This document shows positions 25,488 to 34,289 of a DNA stretch of 64,000 nucleotides, piece after piece; position 1 is the stretch's first letter, and every line of letters starts with the position of its first letter. The notes below the pieces were generated by a model. It was not told where the DNA came from and ran no database searches. It saw only the letters and a program-made list of their open reading frames with translations. Made by a program: the position numbers and the translations under genes. Origin of the DNA: Nocardia inohanensis NBRC 100128 (GTDB lineage Bacteria; Actinomycetota; Actinomycetes; Mycobacteriales; Mycobacteriaceae). The DNA lies in contig NZ_BDBK01000017.1 of the NCBI RefSeq assembly GCF_001612945.1, forward strand, positions 124,001 to 188,000. Reading direction: 5' to 3'.

Positions 25488-26180
25488 TCAGAGCGCCTTC
25501 AACAGCTCCGCGGCCAGCGGGGCGGAGGAGGCGGGATTCTGTCCGGTGTAGAGATTGCGATCCACCTCGACGTGCGGGGCCCACGGCTCGCCCTCGCGGT
25601 AGTCGACGCCCAGTGCGACCAGGCGATCCTGTAGCAGCCACTCCGCCTTGTCCGCCAGCCCGGCCTGGGTCTCCTCGGCATTGCTGAAGCCCGTGAGCCG
25701 GTATCCGGCGAACGGCGACTTGCCCTGCGCGTCGGCGGTGGCCAGCAGTGCGGCGGGCGCGTGGCACACCACACCCAGCGGCTTGCCCGATGCCAGCGCG
25801 GCCGTGAGCAGCTTGCCGGAATCGGCATCGACCGCGAGGTCTTCCATCGGCCCGTGCCCGCCGGGGTAGTACACCGCGTCGAAATCGGCGAGGTCTACCT
25901 CCTCCAGCTTGACCGGCGCGTTCAATTCCTTTGCCCCGGCGAGGATTTCGGCGACCTTGTCCGCGCCCTCCGCTCCGCCGTTGACCTCGGCCACGAGGCT
26001 GCCGCGATCGACGGCCGGAATCACCCCGCCCGGCGTGGCCACCACGATCTCGTGCCCGGCGGCGATGAACGCCTCGTACGGCGCGGCGAACTCCTCGGCC
26101 CAGTACCCGGTCGGGTGCCGGGTGCCGTCGGCGAGCGTCCAGTAATCGACCCCGGTCATGACGAACAGGATTTTCGCCAT
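25488..26180 (-). CDS. DJ-1/PfpI-family protein (Hsp31-like glyoxalase III or chaperone)
   Basis: A 230-aa type 1 glutamine-amidotransferase-fold protein: KILFVMTGVDYWTLADGTRH, YPGGHGPMEDL and the nucleophile elbow VVCHAPAALL with its Cys-His pair. This long form with GYWAEEF and AGHEIVVATPGG matches Hsp31/glyoxalase III-like proteins that convert methylglyoxal. ATG 26180 has a clear AAAGGAG ribosome binding site. It is the first gene of the operon with TetR and MDR genes, and divergent from a damaged LysR gene. Confidence 0.85.
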   Translation of the reverse strand: MAKILFVMTGVDYWTLADGTRHPTGYWAEEFAAPYEAFIAAGHEIVVATPGGVIPAVDRGSLVAEVNGGAEGADKVAEILAGAKELNAPVKLEEVDLADFDAVYYPGGHGPMEDLAVDADSGKLLTAALASGKPLGVVCHAPAALLATADAQGKSPFAGYRLTGFSNAEETQAGLADKAEWLLQDRLVALGVDYREGEPWAPHVEVDRNLYTGQNPASSAPLAAELLKAL

Positions 26181-26220
26181 TGCGTGCTCCTTTGTGTGGA
26201 ACGGTCTGTTTACCGACGAT

Positions 26221-26246
26221 CTGACACTCTGTACTCGATCTGTCAG
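26221..26246. promoter_or_regulatory. Candidate operator between DJ-1-like and LysR genes
   Basis: Inverted repeat CTGACA-N14-TGTCAG in the 124-bp divergent gap. It may be the TetR site for the DJ-1 operon or the old LysR site. Confidence 0.4.
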
Positions 26247-26304
26247 CTCGTCACTGTCCTCAAGGTAGGCGCGCAAATATCATCTGACCAATAGACTCGC
26301 CAAT

Positions 26305-27110
26305 ATGAGGCATAGACAGACCGATGGTTCCCTGGACCTCACCCAGCTGCGCACCTTCCTGGCCGTCTACCGGGCCGGATCCATCACCGCAGGTGCCGGT
26401 CGCGTCGGCCTGTCCCAGCCCACCGTCACCACCCAACTCCAAGCCCTGGAGCGTCAGCTCGGCGGGCCGTTGTTCGAACGCCTCCCGCGCGGTGTGACGC
26501 CCACCCCGGCCGCCCACGACCTGGCCGCCCGGGTGGCCGCCCCACTCGACTCCCTGGAGTCGGTCACCGGCGGCGCCGCGGCCGACGTCCCCACTCCCGA
26601 ACCCCCTGTCCTGCTCGGCGGCCCGGCCGAACTCCTGGCCACCCTGGTCCTGCCCCGAGTGGCCCCGCTCATCCAGGACGGCGTCCGCTTGATCGTCTCC
26701 ACCGGCCTGGCCGACGACCTGCTCGCCGACCTCCGCGTCGGCAAACTGGACATCGTCCTCTCCACCATCCGCCCCCGCGGCCGCACCGTCCTCTCCGAGC
26801 CCCTCGCCGACGAGGAATTCGTCCTGGTGGCCGCCCCCGGCCTGGCCGCCCGCATCGACCCGGACCGCCTGCGCGCCAACGACCTGACCGGCGCCCCCTT
26901 GATCAGCTACGCCCCGGATCTCCCCATCCTGCGCCGCTACTGGCGCCACGTCTTCGAGACCCGCCTGGAAGCCGAACCCGCCCCGCCGATTCCCCGATCA
27001 ACACCGTCTACCTCGCCCGCCGCGTCGGCGGCCCGGCCCGCCCCCACGCCGACCTCGTCCACACCCGCCTGCTGGAAGCGGCCGAGGTCTGGCGGGACTG
27101 CGTCGATTAA
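26305..27110 (+). pseudogene. LysR-family regulator with internal deletion and frameshift
   Basis: The first ~225 codons are a normal LysR protein: HTH LTQLRTFLAVYRAGSITAGA and the start of the effector-binding domain up to WRHVFETRLEAEPA. Directly after this, near 26983, the expected strands of the second subdomain are absent; the family C-terminus (INTVYLARRVGG, then TRLLEAAEVWRDCVD) continues in another frame to TAA 27108-27110. About 45-60 residues are missing by comparison with usual LysR length and order. The junction sits in CCCGCC-rich sequence, so a slip between short repeats could have caused it. The in-frame read-through product (287 aa) would have a scrambled tail. Probably non-functional, or a sequencing/assembly collapse. 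Confidence 0.75.
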
Positions 27111-27154
27111 TTGCCTTGTAGGGCAGGGTATTCGCCGCTCAGTATGCCGCCCGC
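27061..27154. repeat. Direct repeat, copy A (LysR 3' end plus tautomerase 3' remnant)
   Basis: Matches 28257-28350 over about 94 bp, roughly 70% by eye with one 2-nt gap. Identical blocks include cctgctggaagc and taattgccttg. Read on the minus strand, 27151-27107 resembles the tautomerase C-terminus, ending in the same QGN-stop. Confidence 0.65.
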
Positions 27155-27189
27155 TTTACGACAACTGAAACTTGTTCTAATTTTGTGCG

Positions 27190-28299
27190 ATGAAGGGGAT
27201 TTCGGGCGACAAGTTCGTACTGCGGGATGTTCGGGTTTTCGACGGGGACGGGATCGGAGAGCCGGCGTCGATCGTGATCGATGGCGGGGTGATCAGCGAA
27301 GATCCCGTGGGCGCGGAGGTCATCGACGGCGACGGCGCGGTGCTGATGCCGGGGTTCATCGACGCGCATGTGCATCTCGAGCGGGTGGAAATGCTGGATC
27401 TCTATGCGGCGCACGGCGTTACGACCGTACTTGATATGGGCATAATGCAGGCAGGGGTGTTGGCGGAGCTGCGAGCGTCGGGCCGCTCGGCCGATCTGCG
27501 CAGTGCCGGGTGGCCGATCATGGCCTCGCACGGTGTGCATGCACCGATCGCAGGTATCACCGATATCGAGATCATCAGCGGCCCGGAGGATGCCGAGGCG
27601 ATGGTGGCCGAGCGGATCGCCGGAGGATCGGACTACATCAAAGTCATCATGGAAGCCCCGGGGCAGGGCGGGCTCGACGCGGCGACCGCGAAAGCTGTTG
27701 TCGCGGCCGCGCATGCGCGCCAAGTGAAGGTTGTCGCACACGCCACTTCGCAGGGTGCGTACGCGATGTCGGCAGCGGCGGGTGTCGACTTCCTCACGCA
27801 TGTTCCATTGCCCGACCGCTTCAGTGCCGTCGAGGTGGAGCGGATCGCAGCTGCGGGATGCGCGGTCGTGCCGACGCTGACCGCTATGGAGGAGGCATCC
27901 GAGAAGTTCGATGTCACAGCGCTGTTCGAGAATTCCCTGGCGAATGTGCTGGCCATGCACGAGGCGGGCGTCCTGGTGCTGGCCGGCACCGATGCCAACG
28001 AGATACCCGGTGTACCGGTGCATCCACGACACGGTGCCGGCCTGCACCGGGAACTCGAACTACTGGTCCGGGCCGGGCTTTCGACGCTGGAAGCATTGAA
28101 CGCTGCCACGATTCACCCGGCGCGGGCCTTCGGTCTTTCGGATCGTGGCACCATCGCACCCGGTATGCGTGCCGACCTCGTCCTGATAGACGGCGATCCG
28201 CTCGCCGACATCAGCGCGACCCGAAGAATCCGCCGCGTCTGGTGTGGCGGAGTCGAACACACGCCTGCTGGAAGCAGCCGGAGCCTGGGGGCCGAGTAG
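27190..28299 (+). CDS. Amidohydrolase-superfamily metal-dependent hydrolase
   Basis: The 369-aa protein has the imidazolonepropionase-like layout: a small beta-sandwich, then PGFIDAHVHLE (HxH metal site), YIKVIM (Lys), VVAHATSQGA and FLTHVPLP (metal His residues), VLAGTDANEIPG (Asp) and the C-terminal PGMRADLVLIDGDPLAD. It should hydrolyse an amide or cyclic amide in the cytosol. There is no ribosome binding site before ATG 27190, so it may be leaderless. The last ~12 codons (after CGGVE) run into the repeat that copies the LysR 3' end, so the natural C-terminus appears to have been replaced. It lies exactly between two direct repeats, which suggests acquisition. Confidence 0.82.
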   Translation: MKGISGDKFVLRDVRVFDGDGIGEPASIVIDGGVISEDPVGAEVIDGDGAVLMPGFIDAHVHLERVEMLDLYAAHGVTTVLDMGIMQAGVLAELRASGRSADLRSAGWPIMASHGVHAPIAGITDIEIISGPEDAEAMVAERIAGGSDYIKVIMEAPGQGGLDAATAKAVVAAAHARQVKVVAHATSQGAYAMSAAAGVDFLTHVPLPDRFSAVEVERIAAAGCAVVPTLTAMEEASEKFDVTALFENSLANVLAMHEAGVLVLAGTDANEIPGVPVHPRHGAGLHRELELLVRAGLSTLEALNAATIHPARAFGLSDRGTIAPGMRADLVLIDGDPLADISATRRIRRVWCGGVEHTPAGSSRSLGAE

Positions 28300-28350
28300 G
28301 CTAATTGCCTTGCCGGGCACGGAATTCGGTGACCGGTAGACCACCGACGC
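28257..28350. repeat. Direct repeat, copy B (amidohydrolase/tautomerase junction)
   Basis: Counterpart of 27061-27154. Its left half reads in another frame as TRLLEAAGAWG, like the LysR C-terminus TRLLEAAEVW; its right half is the real 3' end of the tautomerase gene. Confidence 0.65.
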
Positions 28351-28507
28351 CCCAATCCTCGAGCTCGACTTCGTCGATGACCACGAAGGTGGTGCGCGGG
28401 TCTTTGTGCAGGACGTCGACGAGTACGTCGGTCATGCGAGCGATGATCTCGGCCTTCTGGCCGGGGGTGACGCCCTCGCGGGTGACTTTTACGTTCACGT
28501 AAGGCAT
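28301..28507 (-). CDS. 4-oxalocrotonate tautomerase family protein
   Basis: A 68-aa protein starting MPYVNVKVTREGVTPGQK, with the catalytic N-terminal Pro (after Met removal), a helix AEIIARMTDVLVDVL and the second strand TTFVVIDEVELEDWGVGG. These small enzymes isomerise 2-oxo acids in aromatic and lactone catabolism. It lies 17 bp downstream of the SDR gene, in one operon. Its stop codon falls inside repeat copy B and is 1 bp from the amidohydrolase stop. Confidence 0.9.
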   Translation of the reverse strand: MPYVNVKVTREGVTPGQKAEIIARMTDVLVDVLHKDPRTTFVVIDEVELEDWGVGGLPVTEFRARQGN

Positions 28508-28524
28508 TTCGAGGGTCCTTCGGG

Positions 28525-29265
28525 TCAGGCGCGGGCGGTGACGAAGCCGCCGTCGGCCTCGATGACGGCGCCGGTGACGAAGCCGGCGTCGGCGAGATAC
28601 AGGACGGCGTCCGCGATTTCGGCCGGTTCGGCCACCCGGTTCAGGACGGCGAGCGGGCCGAGCGCATCGACGTCGCCGGCCGCATGCAGGGGCGTGCGCA
28701 CGATGCCGGGCGCCACCTCGTTCACGCGGATGCCGTGCGCGGCGAGTTCGGCGGAGAGGGAGACGGTGAGCGCGTGCACGCCGCCCTTGGAGACGATCGG
28801 CGCACTGCACGGGAATCCGCCGATGGCGTGCGAGATCAGCACCGTGGTGATGTTCACGATCGAGCCGCCATCGCCCTGCTCGATCATGCGCCGCACCACC
28901 GCCTGCGTGATCAGGTACGTGCCTCGGAGATTGCCGTTCAGGAAGTGATCGAGCTCGGCGGCTTCGACGTCGACGAACGGGACCGCGGAGAAGGTTCCGG
29001 CATTGTTGACGAGAATGTCCACCCCGCCGAAGGATTCGACGGCCGTGCGGACCAGGGTGGGTCCGGCGGCCGGGTCGGTGAGGTCGGCGACGTTGTAGCG
29101 CAGGCGATCTCCCGCGTCGAGGGTCTTGGCGGCGGCGGCCAGCTTGGCTTCGTCCCGCCCGCTGATCACCACATTGTCCCCGCGCTCGAGCAGTGCGGCC
29201 GCCACGGCGAAGCCGATGCCGCTGGATCCGCCGGTGACGATCGCGGTACGTGAGTTCTTTGTCAT
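28525..29265 (-). CDS. SDR-family oxidoreductase lacking the catalytic Tyr
   Basis: A 246-aa Rossmann protein with TGGSSGIG (cofactor site), NNAGT and the C-terminal EADGGF. The active-site region reads SAPIVSKGGV: the Lys is present, but the Tyr expected four residues before it is a Pro, and the usual Ser is in a Thr-Thr context. I recall SDR subfamilies with APVxSKG here, so this may be a conserved variant rather than damage. ATG 29265 is preceded only weakly by a ribosome binding site. It forms an operon with the tautomerase gene and faces a LysR gene that probably regulates both. Confidence 0.82.
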   Translation of the reverse strand: MTKNSRTAIVTGGSSGIGFAVAAALLERGDNVVISGRDEAKLAAAAKTLDAGDRLRYNVADLTDPAAGPTLVRTAVESFGGVDILVNNAGTFSAVPFVDVEAAELDHFLNGNLRGTYLITQAVVRRMIEQGDGGSIVNITTVLISHAIGGFPCSAPIVSKGGVHALTVSLSAELAAHGIRVNEVAPGIVRTPLHAAGDVDALGPLAVLNRVAEPAEIADAVLYLADAGFVTGAVIEADGGFVTARA

Positions 29266-29335
29266 GCATCGAGCTTCGATCGTCCAGCTATATAAGTCCA
29301 CGACACATTCGTATGGGTATTACTAGACTCAGCTT

Positions 29336-30244
29336 ATGGATCTGGATGTGCGCGATCTCGAACTGCTGGACGCACTGGCCACCGGTGGCACCCTGCAACA
29401 GGCCGCCGATCGGCTGTTCGTGAGCCAACCGGCACTGAGTCAGCGTTTGCTGCGGATGGAGGAGCGGCTCGGGACGCCCATTTTCGATCGAGTCGGGCGG
29501 CGGCTCGTGCCGAATCCGGCGGGCGCACGTCTGCTGCCCCGCGCCTCACGCATTCTGGCCGACCTGGCGGCGGCCGAACGCGAGGTGCGGGAGGTGGCGC
29601 GCAGCGGCGACCGCCAGGTCCGGCTCTCCACCCAGTGCTCCACCACCGTCTCCTGGTTGACACCGGTCATGCGCGAGATGCGAAAAGCCAGTCCGGACAC
29701 CGCGATCCAAGTGGTCGGCGCCGTGGACGACGATCTGGCCGATGCGCTGCTGGCCCAGCGCATCGACGTCGCCATCCTGACCAAACTGACCCCGGCCGCC
29801 GAACAGGTCCGGCTCACCCACCTCATGGACGACGAGATGTTCGCGGTCGTCGCCACCGAACACCCTTGGGCGACGCGAAAACACGTGACCGCCCGCGATT
29901 TCGGCACCGAGAACCTGATCTTGTACGAAGGCTACGACCAGAGTCGCCCCAACGCCCTACCGCTGCCGATCCCGCCCGGTGCGCGCCCCGACCGCGTCAC
30001 CATCGTCCCGATGCTCACCGAACTCGTGGTCGAACTGGTCGCGGCGGGCGAGGGCGTCGGCGTCCTGCCCTCCTGGGTGATCGCCCCGTACCTGTCCCGC
30101 GGCGAGGTCGCCACCGTGCGGATCGGCCAGCGCGGCGAAACCCGAGCCTGGTACGCGGCAACGAGAACCGACGACGAGCGGCTCCAGGTCCGTGACTTCG
30201 TCACCCGGCTCACGGCACACTTCACGGCCCAGCCGGTGGGTTAG
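29336..30244 (+). CDS. LysR-family transcriptional regulator (ArgP/IciA-like order)
   Basis: A full-length 302-aa LysR protein: HTH with LELLDALATGGTLQQAADRL, FVSQPALSQRLLRMEERLG, then the effector domain with VRLSTQCSTTVSWL, DVAILTKL, and the second subdomain VAAGEGVGVLPSW that is missing from the damaged LysR at 26305. It is divergent from the SDR-tautomerase operon across 70 bp, the usual arrangement for control of the neighbouring operon. Confidence 0.88.
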   Translation: MDLDVRDLELLDALATGGTLQQAADRLFVSQPALSQRLLRMEERLGTPIFDRVGRRLVPNPAGARLLPRASRILADLAAAEREVREVARSGDRQVRLSTQCSTTVSWLTPVMREMRKASPDTAIQVVGAVDDDLADALLAQRIDVAILTKLTPAAEQVRLTHLMDDEMFAVVATEHPWATRKHVTARDFGTENLILYEGYDQSRPNALPLPIPPGARPDRVTIVPMLTELVVELVAAGEGVGVLPSWVIAPYLSRGEVATVRIGQRGETRAWYAATRTDDERLQVRDFVTRLTAHFTAQPVG

Positions 30245-30283
30245 AACCCGTACGAGGTGCAGACGGCTACGGATCAGCGCGGA

Positions 30284-30321
30284 AGGCCGGTCGGGCGCGC
30301 GCTGCGCGAACCGACCGGCCT
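30284..30321. terminator. Hairpin between convergent LysR and DUF5682 genes
   Basis: Perfect 11-bp stem, 30284-30294 with 30311-30321, loop 16 nt, no T-tract. Such hairpins without a T-run are common between convergent actinobacterial genes. Confidence 0.6.
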
Positions 30322-30378
30322 GGCCGAACGTTTGGTGGAAGCCCTTATGGATGAGCGTTTTTCGTGCTCCGGGCGGCC

Positions 30379-33168
30379 CTAGTTCGGTCTGGTGGCGACC
30401 CCGAGTTGCGTGGCGAGCGCGACGGCGGTCGCCGGGAACCTGCCGAGCAACTCGGCGACCGTGGTGTCTGCGGCCGGGGCCGCCGCTTGCCAACTGCCCT
30501 CGATGCCGAGCAGTCCGGCGAGCGCGTCGCAGGTGGCCGGGTGCGCCGCCAGCAATTCGGCGACCGGTCCGCTCGCCGCCGCTGCGACGGCTGTTGTGGC
30601 CGTGACTGTTTCGGCCGACCACGGCGGGACGAACGCGTCCACGGCGGGGAGTGCGCCGGGGAAGGTGCGGCCCGCTTCGCGAACGAGGGCTGGGATCAGA
30701 TCGCCCGCCTGGTCCTTCAGCGTGGTGATGAGCTTCGGGAGCCACGGCAGCAGGACGGTGTCGGGCAGCCTGCCGAACGCCTTCGACAACAGCTCCACGA
30801 CAAAGGGTTTCAAGCCGGGAGCCGGATCGATGGCCTGCACGAAACCGCTGACGTACTGCGGAACCGTCGGCAGCACCAGGGGATTGGCCAGCATCCCGTC
30901 ACACCGCTCGCGCAGTTCGGCCATGGTGAGCAGGCCGAGCTGGAAGCGGGCCGCCCAGAGCAGCGCCACCTTCGACGGCGCTTCCGGATGTGATTGCAGC
31001 ACCGCCAGTTCCAGCTGGGTGTGGTCGCAGCCCAGGGACAGCGCCAGGTTCTCCATGCCGAACAGGAAGCCGAGCATGGCCGCTACCTGTGCGGAACCGG
31101 TTTCGTCGTCGGCGAAGGCGGTCGGGAGCAGGGTGCAGTAGTGCGCGTACCCGGCTGTCACGAACCTGCCGCACCAGGACGGCAGGCCGCCTTCGGTGGA
31201 GCGGTAGTAGTTGAGCAGCACGCGGATTCGGCGCAGCACGGCGGGCGCGCCGTCCACGGTGCGCTCGGCGGCGAGGAGTTCGATCGCGCGATTGCCGAGT
31301 TCGTCGGCGAGCCGTGCCGAACCCAGATACACGAGCGCGTCCTCGACGGCTTCCAGGGCGATGGCGGCCGTCGCGGTCGGTGCGGCTACCGAGCGGCGCA
31401 GACGCTGCTCGAGCACCTGTTCCACCGATACGCCCTCATAGCCCAACTCGACCAGCGAGCGCTGATACTTGCCGAGACCGATGTCCCAGCTCTCCTGGAT
31501 CGAACTCTCACCCAGGCCCCGCGAACCCATGATCGGGCGAAGGGCGTCCTGCGGCAGCAGCTTTCGCAGCAGCCACAGCAGATCCGAACAGGGTCGCAGG
31601 TCCGGATTCGATTTCAGGTCCAGCAGGGCGCGTTGCAGGTTTCGCTTGGACAGGTCCAGGCCGAGCGGCTGCAATCGGTCGAGTACATCGCGGGCCAGGG
31701 GCGGAAGCGCCTCGTAACCGACCTGGCCGATGCGGTCGCCGCCGAGCAGGATTTCGCAGAGTCGCCGCACGTCGCGGCGGCCGGGTACCTTGTCCTTCTC
31801 GATGCAGGTGACCGCGGCGTCCTGGAAGTCGTACGGGGTGGGCCGGGCGCGATTGCGCATACCCGCCAGCAGGATCGAGGTCTCGAAGACGGAGATGGCG
31901 TCGGCGGTGCTGGCCAGGTAGCCGTTGCGCCGGGCCAGCCGGACGATATCGACCGACCATTCCAGGAGTTCGGCCTCGTCCAGGGCGTCGAGAGCCGGTG
32001 GACGGGAGAGAAATCCCGAGAGCTGGTCCGTGACAACCGATTCCGGCTTGGCAGTGCCCAGCGTCTGCTTGGCCCGCGTCTTGCCGCCCTGCTGCCCGGC
32101 CAGCCGGAACGGCTGCAACTTGCCGCGCCGCACGCCTTTCGACCAGGTGGCGGCCGCGATCGAGACCGCACCGCCGGCCAGCCCGAACTGCGCTTCGATG
32201 GCCGAATGGCTGGATGGGATGAGCCCGTAATGCCATTTGGTCGCCGACCGCGGGGTGATCTCGAACGGCACATCGTTGGCCAGGCCGAACTGTTCGACCC
32301 GGCTGGCGGCGTGCGCGGCGCCGCAGATGTACAGCGCCCGTTCGGGATCGGTGCCGGTGGCGGCCAGGTGTTCGCGCATGCGCGTCCACATGTACCGCTC
32401 GCGGTCCTCGTCCTCGGTGGTGCTGCCGCGCCGCAAGCGCCGGAACAGGCTGCCGATCATCACCATGACCTGGCGGTAGGTGTCGTAGTCGGCATCCGCG
32501 AGGGGCTGTTCGACGTACTGATCCCACCATTCCGACCAGTGCCGGACCTTGCCGTGGTGCAGCAGGTACTCTTCGAGCTCGGCGAAACGCGGTCGCAGAT
32601 CGCCGATTTCGATGCCGACCGCCTCACCGTGCAGCCCGTCGCCGGGCTCGGTCTCGCTCTCGGTCTTGTCTTCCCGCGGCGCCCACTGGAATACGTGATC
32701 CGTGGAGCGATCCACCAGCACCAGCTCCACACCCGGCGTATCGAGCGCGTAGGCGATGGCCTGGTATTCGGCCGAGGATTCGGTGATCGGCGCGACGATG
32801 GACAGCGGAGCCCATTCGATCGGGAAATCCGCGGTCTCGGTCGCGAACGCCTGCAACGCCACCGGCAACCGGCAGTTGCGCAGTTCGTCCAGCAGCGGTC
32901 GCAGATCCTCGCAGAGCTCCAAATAGATGACGCTGGGCTGTTTTTCACGCAATCGGCGCACCATCGCCAGCCCGGAGGCGGGCGAATGATGGCAGACCGG
33001 AAAGATCTCCAGCTGTTCGGAGAGCGCGCGATCGACATCGTCGACGATGCCCGCCAGGATGTCGCCGGCCGCGCCGGGCGCGCCCGCGAAGGTCGCGGCC
33101 GCATCCACCAGCTGATCCCGCAGCGCCGCGAAGGTATCGGGCGCGGATCGAATATCGGAGACGGTCAC
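30379..33168 (-). CDS. DUF5682-family protein (ChaN/EreA-like N-terminal domain)
   Basis: The 929-aa protein has an N-terminal domain with IFPVCHHSPAS (His60, His61), VIYLELCEDLR (Glu84, Glu87) and RALYICGAAHAASR (His286). Paired histidines and acidic residues in this order resemble the ChaN/TraB/erythromycin-esterase superfamily, so a metal-dependent hydrolase role is my inference. The remaining ~600 residues are mostly helical, with repeats of Leu-rich helices and no catalytic motif that I see. GTG 33168 overlaps the MoxR stop by 4 nt. It is the last gene of the five-gene SWIM-DUF5691-VWA-MoxR operon and is likely its effector or client. Confidence 0.8.
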   Translation of the reverse strand: MTVSDIRSAPDTFAALRDQLVDAAATFAGAPGAAGDILAGIVDDVDRALSEQLEIFPVCHHSPASGLAMVRRLREKQPSVIYLELCEDLRPLLDELRNCRLPVALQAFATETADFPIEWAPLSIVAPITESSAEYQAIAYALDTPGVELVLVDRSTDHVFQWAPREDKTESETEPGDGLHGEAVGIEIGDLRPRFAELEEYLLHHGKVRHWSEWWDQYVEQPLADADYDTYRQVMVMIGSLFRRLRRGSTTEDEDRERYMWTRMREHLAATGTDPERALYICGAAHAASRVEQFGLANDVPFEITPRSATKWHYGLIPSSHSAIEAQFGLAGGAVSIAAATWSKGVRRGKLQPFRLAGQQGGKTRAKQTLGTAKPESVVTDQLSGFLSRPPALDALDEAELLEWSVDIVRLARRNGYLASTADAISVFETSILLAGMRNRARPTPYDFQDAAVTCIEKDKVPGRRDVRRLCEILLGGDRIGQVGYEALPPLARDVLDRLQPLGLDLSKRNLQRALLDLKSNPDLRPCSDLLWLLRKLLPQDALRPIMGSRGLGESSIQESWDIGLGKYQRSLVELGYEGVSVEQVLEQRLRRSVAAPTATAAIALEAVEDALVYLGSARLADELGNRAIELLAAERTVDGAPAVLRRIRVLLNYYRSTEGGLPSWCGRFVTAGYAHYCTLLPTAFADDETGSAQVAAMLGFLFGMENLALSLGCDHTQLELAVLQSHPEAPSKVALLWAARFQLGLLTMAELRERCDGMLANPLVLPTVPQYVSGFVQAIDPAPGLKPFVVELLSKAFGRLPDTVLLPWLPKLITTLKDQAGDLIPALVREAGRTFPGALPAVDAFVPPWSAETVTATTAVAAAASGPVAELLAAHPATCDALAGLLGIEGSWQAAAPAADTTVAELLGRFPATAVALATQLGVATRPN

Positions 33169-34280
33169 GCCAGTCTCGCGATCGCCGCCCGGCCACCCTC
33201 GAGGAACTCGGCCCATTCGCCGCCCTTGTTGTCCTTGGTGCGCGGCTCCACCACACCGTGCAGGTACTTGTTCAGAATGGCGAGGTCTTCGGGCTGCCGC
33301 CGCACCAGCGAACCGACCAGCGACCCGGCCAGGGTTTCGGCCTTCAACGCGCGTTCGCCGAAGAACTGGCTGTGCAGGATGGCATCCTCGAGCACGCCGA
33401 TCTGCTCGGCCGTGGACAGTGCCGACTCCAGCTTGTCGTCGTCATTGGTGGAGGCCGCCGCGGCGGCCCGCAGATCGGCGAAGGAATCGAGCAGGATGTC
33501 GAGCAGCGTCGGCGGCAGCTCCAGTTCGATCTGATGGCGGCGCAACAGTTCCGCGGTCCGGAAGCGCACGATCTCGGCTTCGCTCTTCTTGTTGGACACC
33601 ACCGGAATCCGCACGAAGTTGAAGCGCCGTTTGAGCGCGGAGGACAGATCGTTCACGCCACGGTCGCGGCTGTTCGCGGTCGCGATGATCGAGAATCCCG
33701 GCTGCGCGAACACCACATTGTCATCGTCGAGTTCGGGAATCGACACGTACTTCTCGGACAGGATGGAGATCAGCGCATCCTGCACATCGCTGGTCGAACG
33801 GGTCAGTTCCTCGAACCGCCCGATCACGCCCTGCTCCATGGCGGTCATGATGGGGGAGGGGATCATCGATTCCCGCGACTGCCCCTTGGCGATCACCATC
33901 GAGATATTCCACGAGTACTTGATGTGATCCTCGGTGGTGCCGGCCGTACCCTGCACCACCAGCGTCGAATTGCGGCTGATGGCCGCCGACAGCAGCTCGG
34001 CCAGCCAGCTCTTACCGGTGCCCGGATCGCCGATCAGCAGCAGCCCGCGATCCGATGCGAGGGTCACGATGCTGCGCTCGACGAAACTGCGGTCACCGAA
34101 CCACTTCTGCTCGACCACCCGGTCCAGCCCGTCGGCGCGTTCGGAGCCGAGAATGAACAGCCGCACCATCTTCGGGCTCAACCGCCACGCGAAGGGCTTC
34201 ACCCCGTCGTCGATGGACTCCAGCCAGTCGAGCTCCTCGGCGTACTTGGTCTCGGCGGGTGCGCGCAATACGTCGTTCAT
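33165..34280 (-). CDS. MoxR-type AAA+ ATPase
   Basis: A 371-aa AAA+ protein with Walker A GDPGTGKS (residues 84-91), an acidic Walker B region GVIGRFEELTR, sensor 1 IIATANSRDRG and an Arg-finger-like ALKRRFNFV, followed by the helical lid. MoxR ATPases act as chaperones that, with VWA partners, insert metals or remodel protein complexes. A TAGGAGA ribosome binding site, which includes the stop of the VWA gene, precedes ATG 34280. Its own stop overlaps the DUF5682 start, so ATPase and DUF5682 protein are made together. Confidence 0.9.
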   Translation of the reverse strand: MNDVLRAPAETKYAEELDWLESIDDGVKPFAWRLSPKMVRLFILGSERADGLDRVVEQKWFGDRSFVERSIVTLASDRGLLLIGDPGTGKSWLAELLSAAISRNSTLVVQGTAGTTEDHIKYSWNISMVIAKGQSRESMIPSPIMTAMEQGVIGRFEELTRSTSDVQDALISILSEKYVSIPELDDDNVVFAQPGFSIIATANSRDRGVNDLSSALKRRFNFVRIPVVSNKKSEAEIVRFRTAELLRRHQIELELPPTLLDILLDSFADLRAAAAASTNDDDKLESALSTAEQIGVLEDAILHSQFFGERALKAETLAGSLVGSLVRRQPEDLAILNKYLHGVVEPRTKDNKGGEWAEFLEGGRAAIARLA

Positions 34281-34289
34281 GGTGTTCTC

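Noticed and set aside
27061..28350. Amidohydrolase as cargo of a transposon with the repeats as its ends
   Set aside because: The repeats are direct, derive from gene 3' ends, and no transposase or terminal inverted repeats are present; recombination between homologous junctions fits better.
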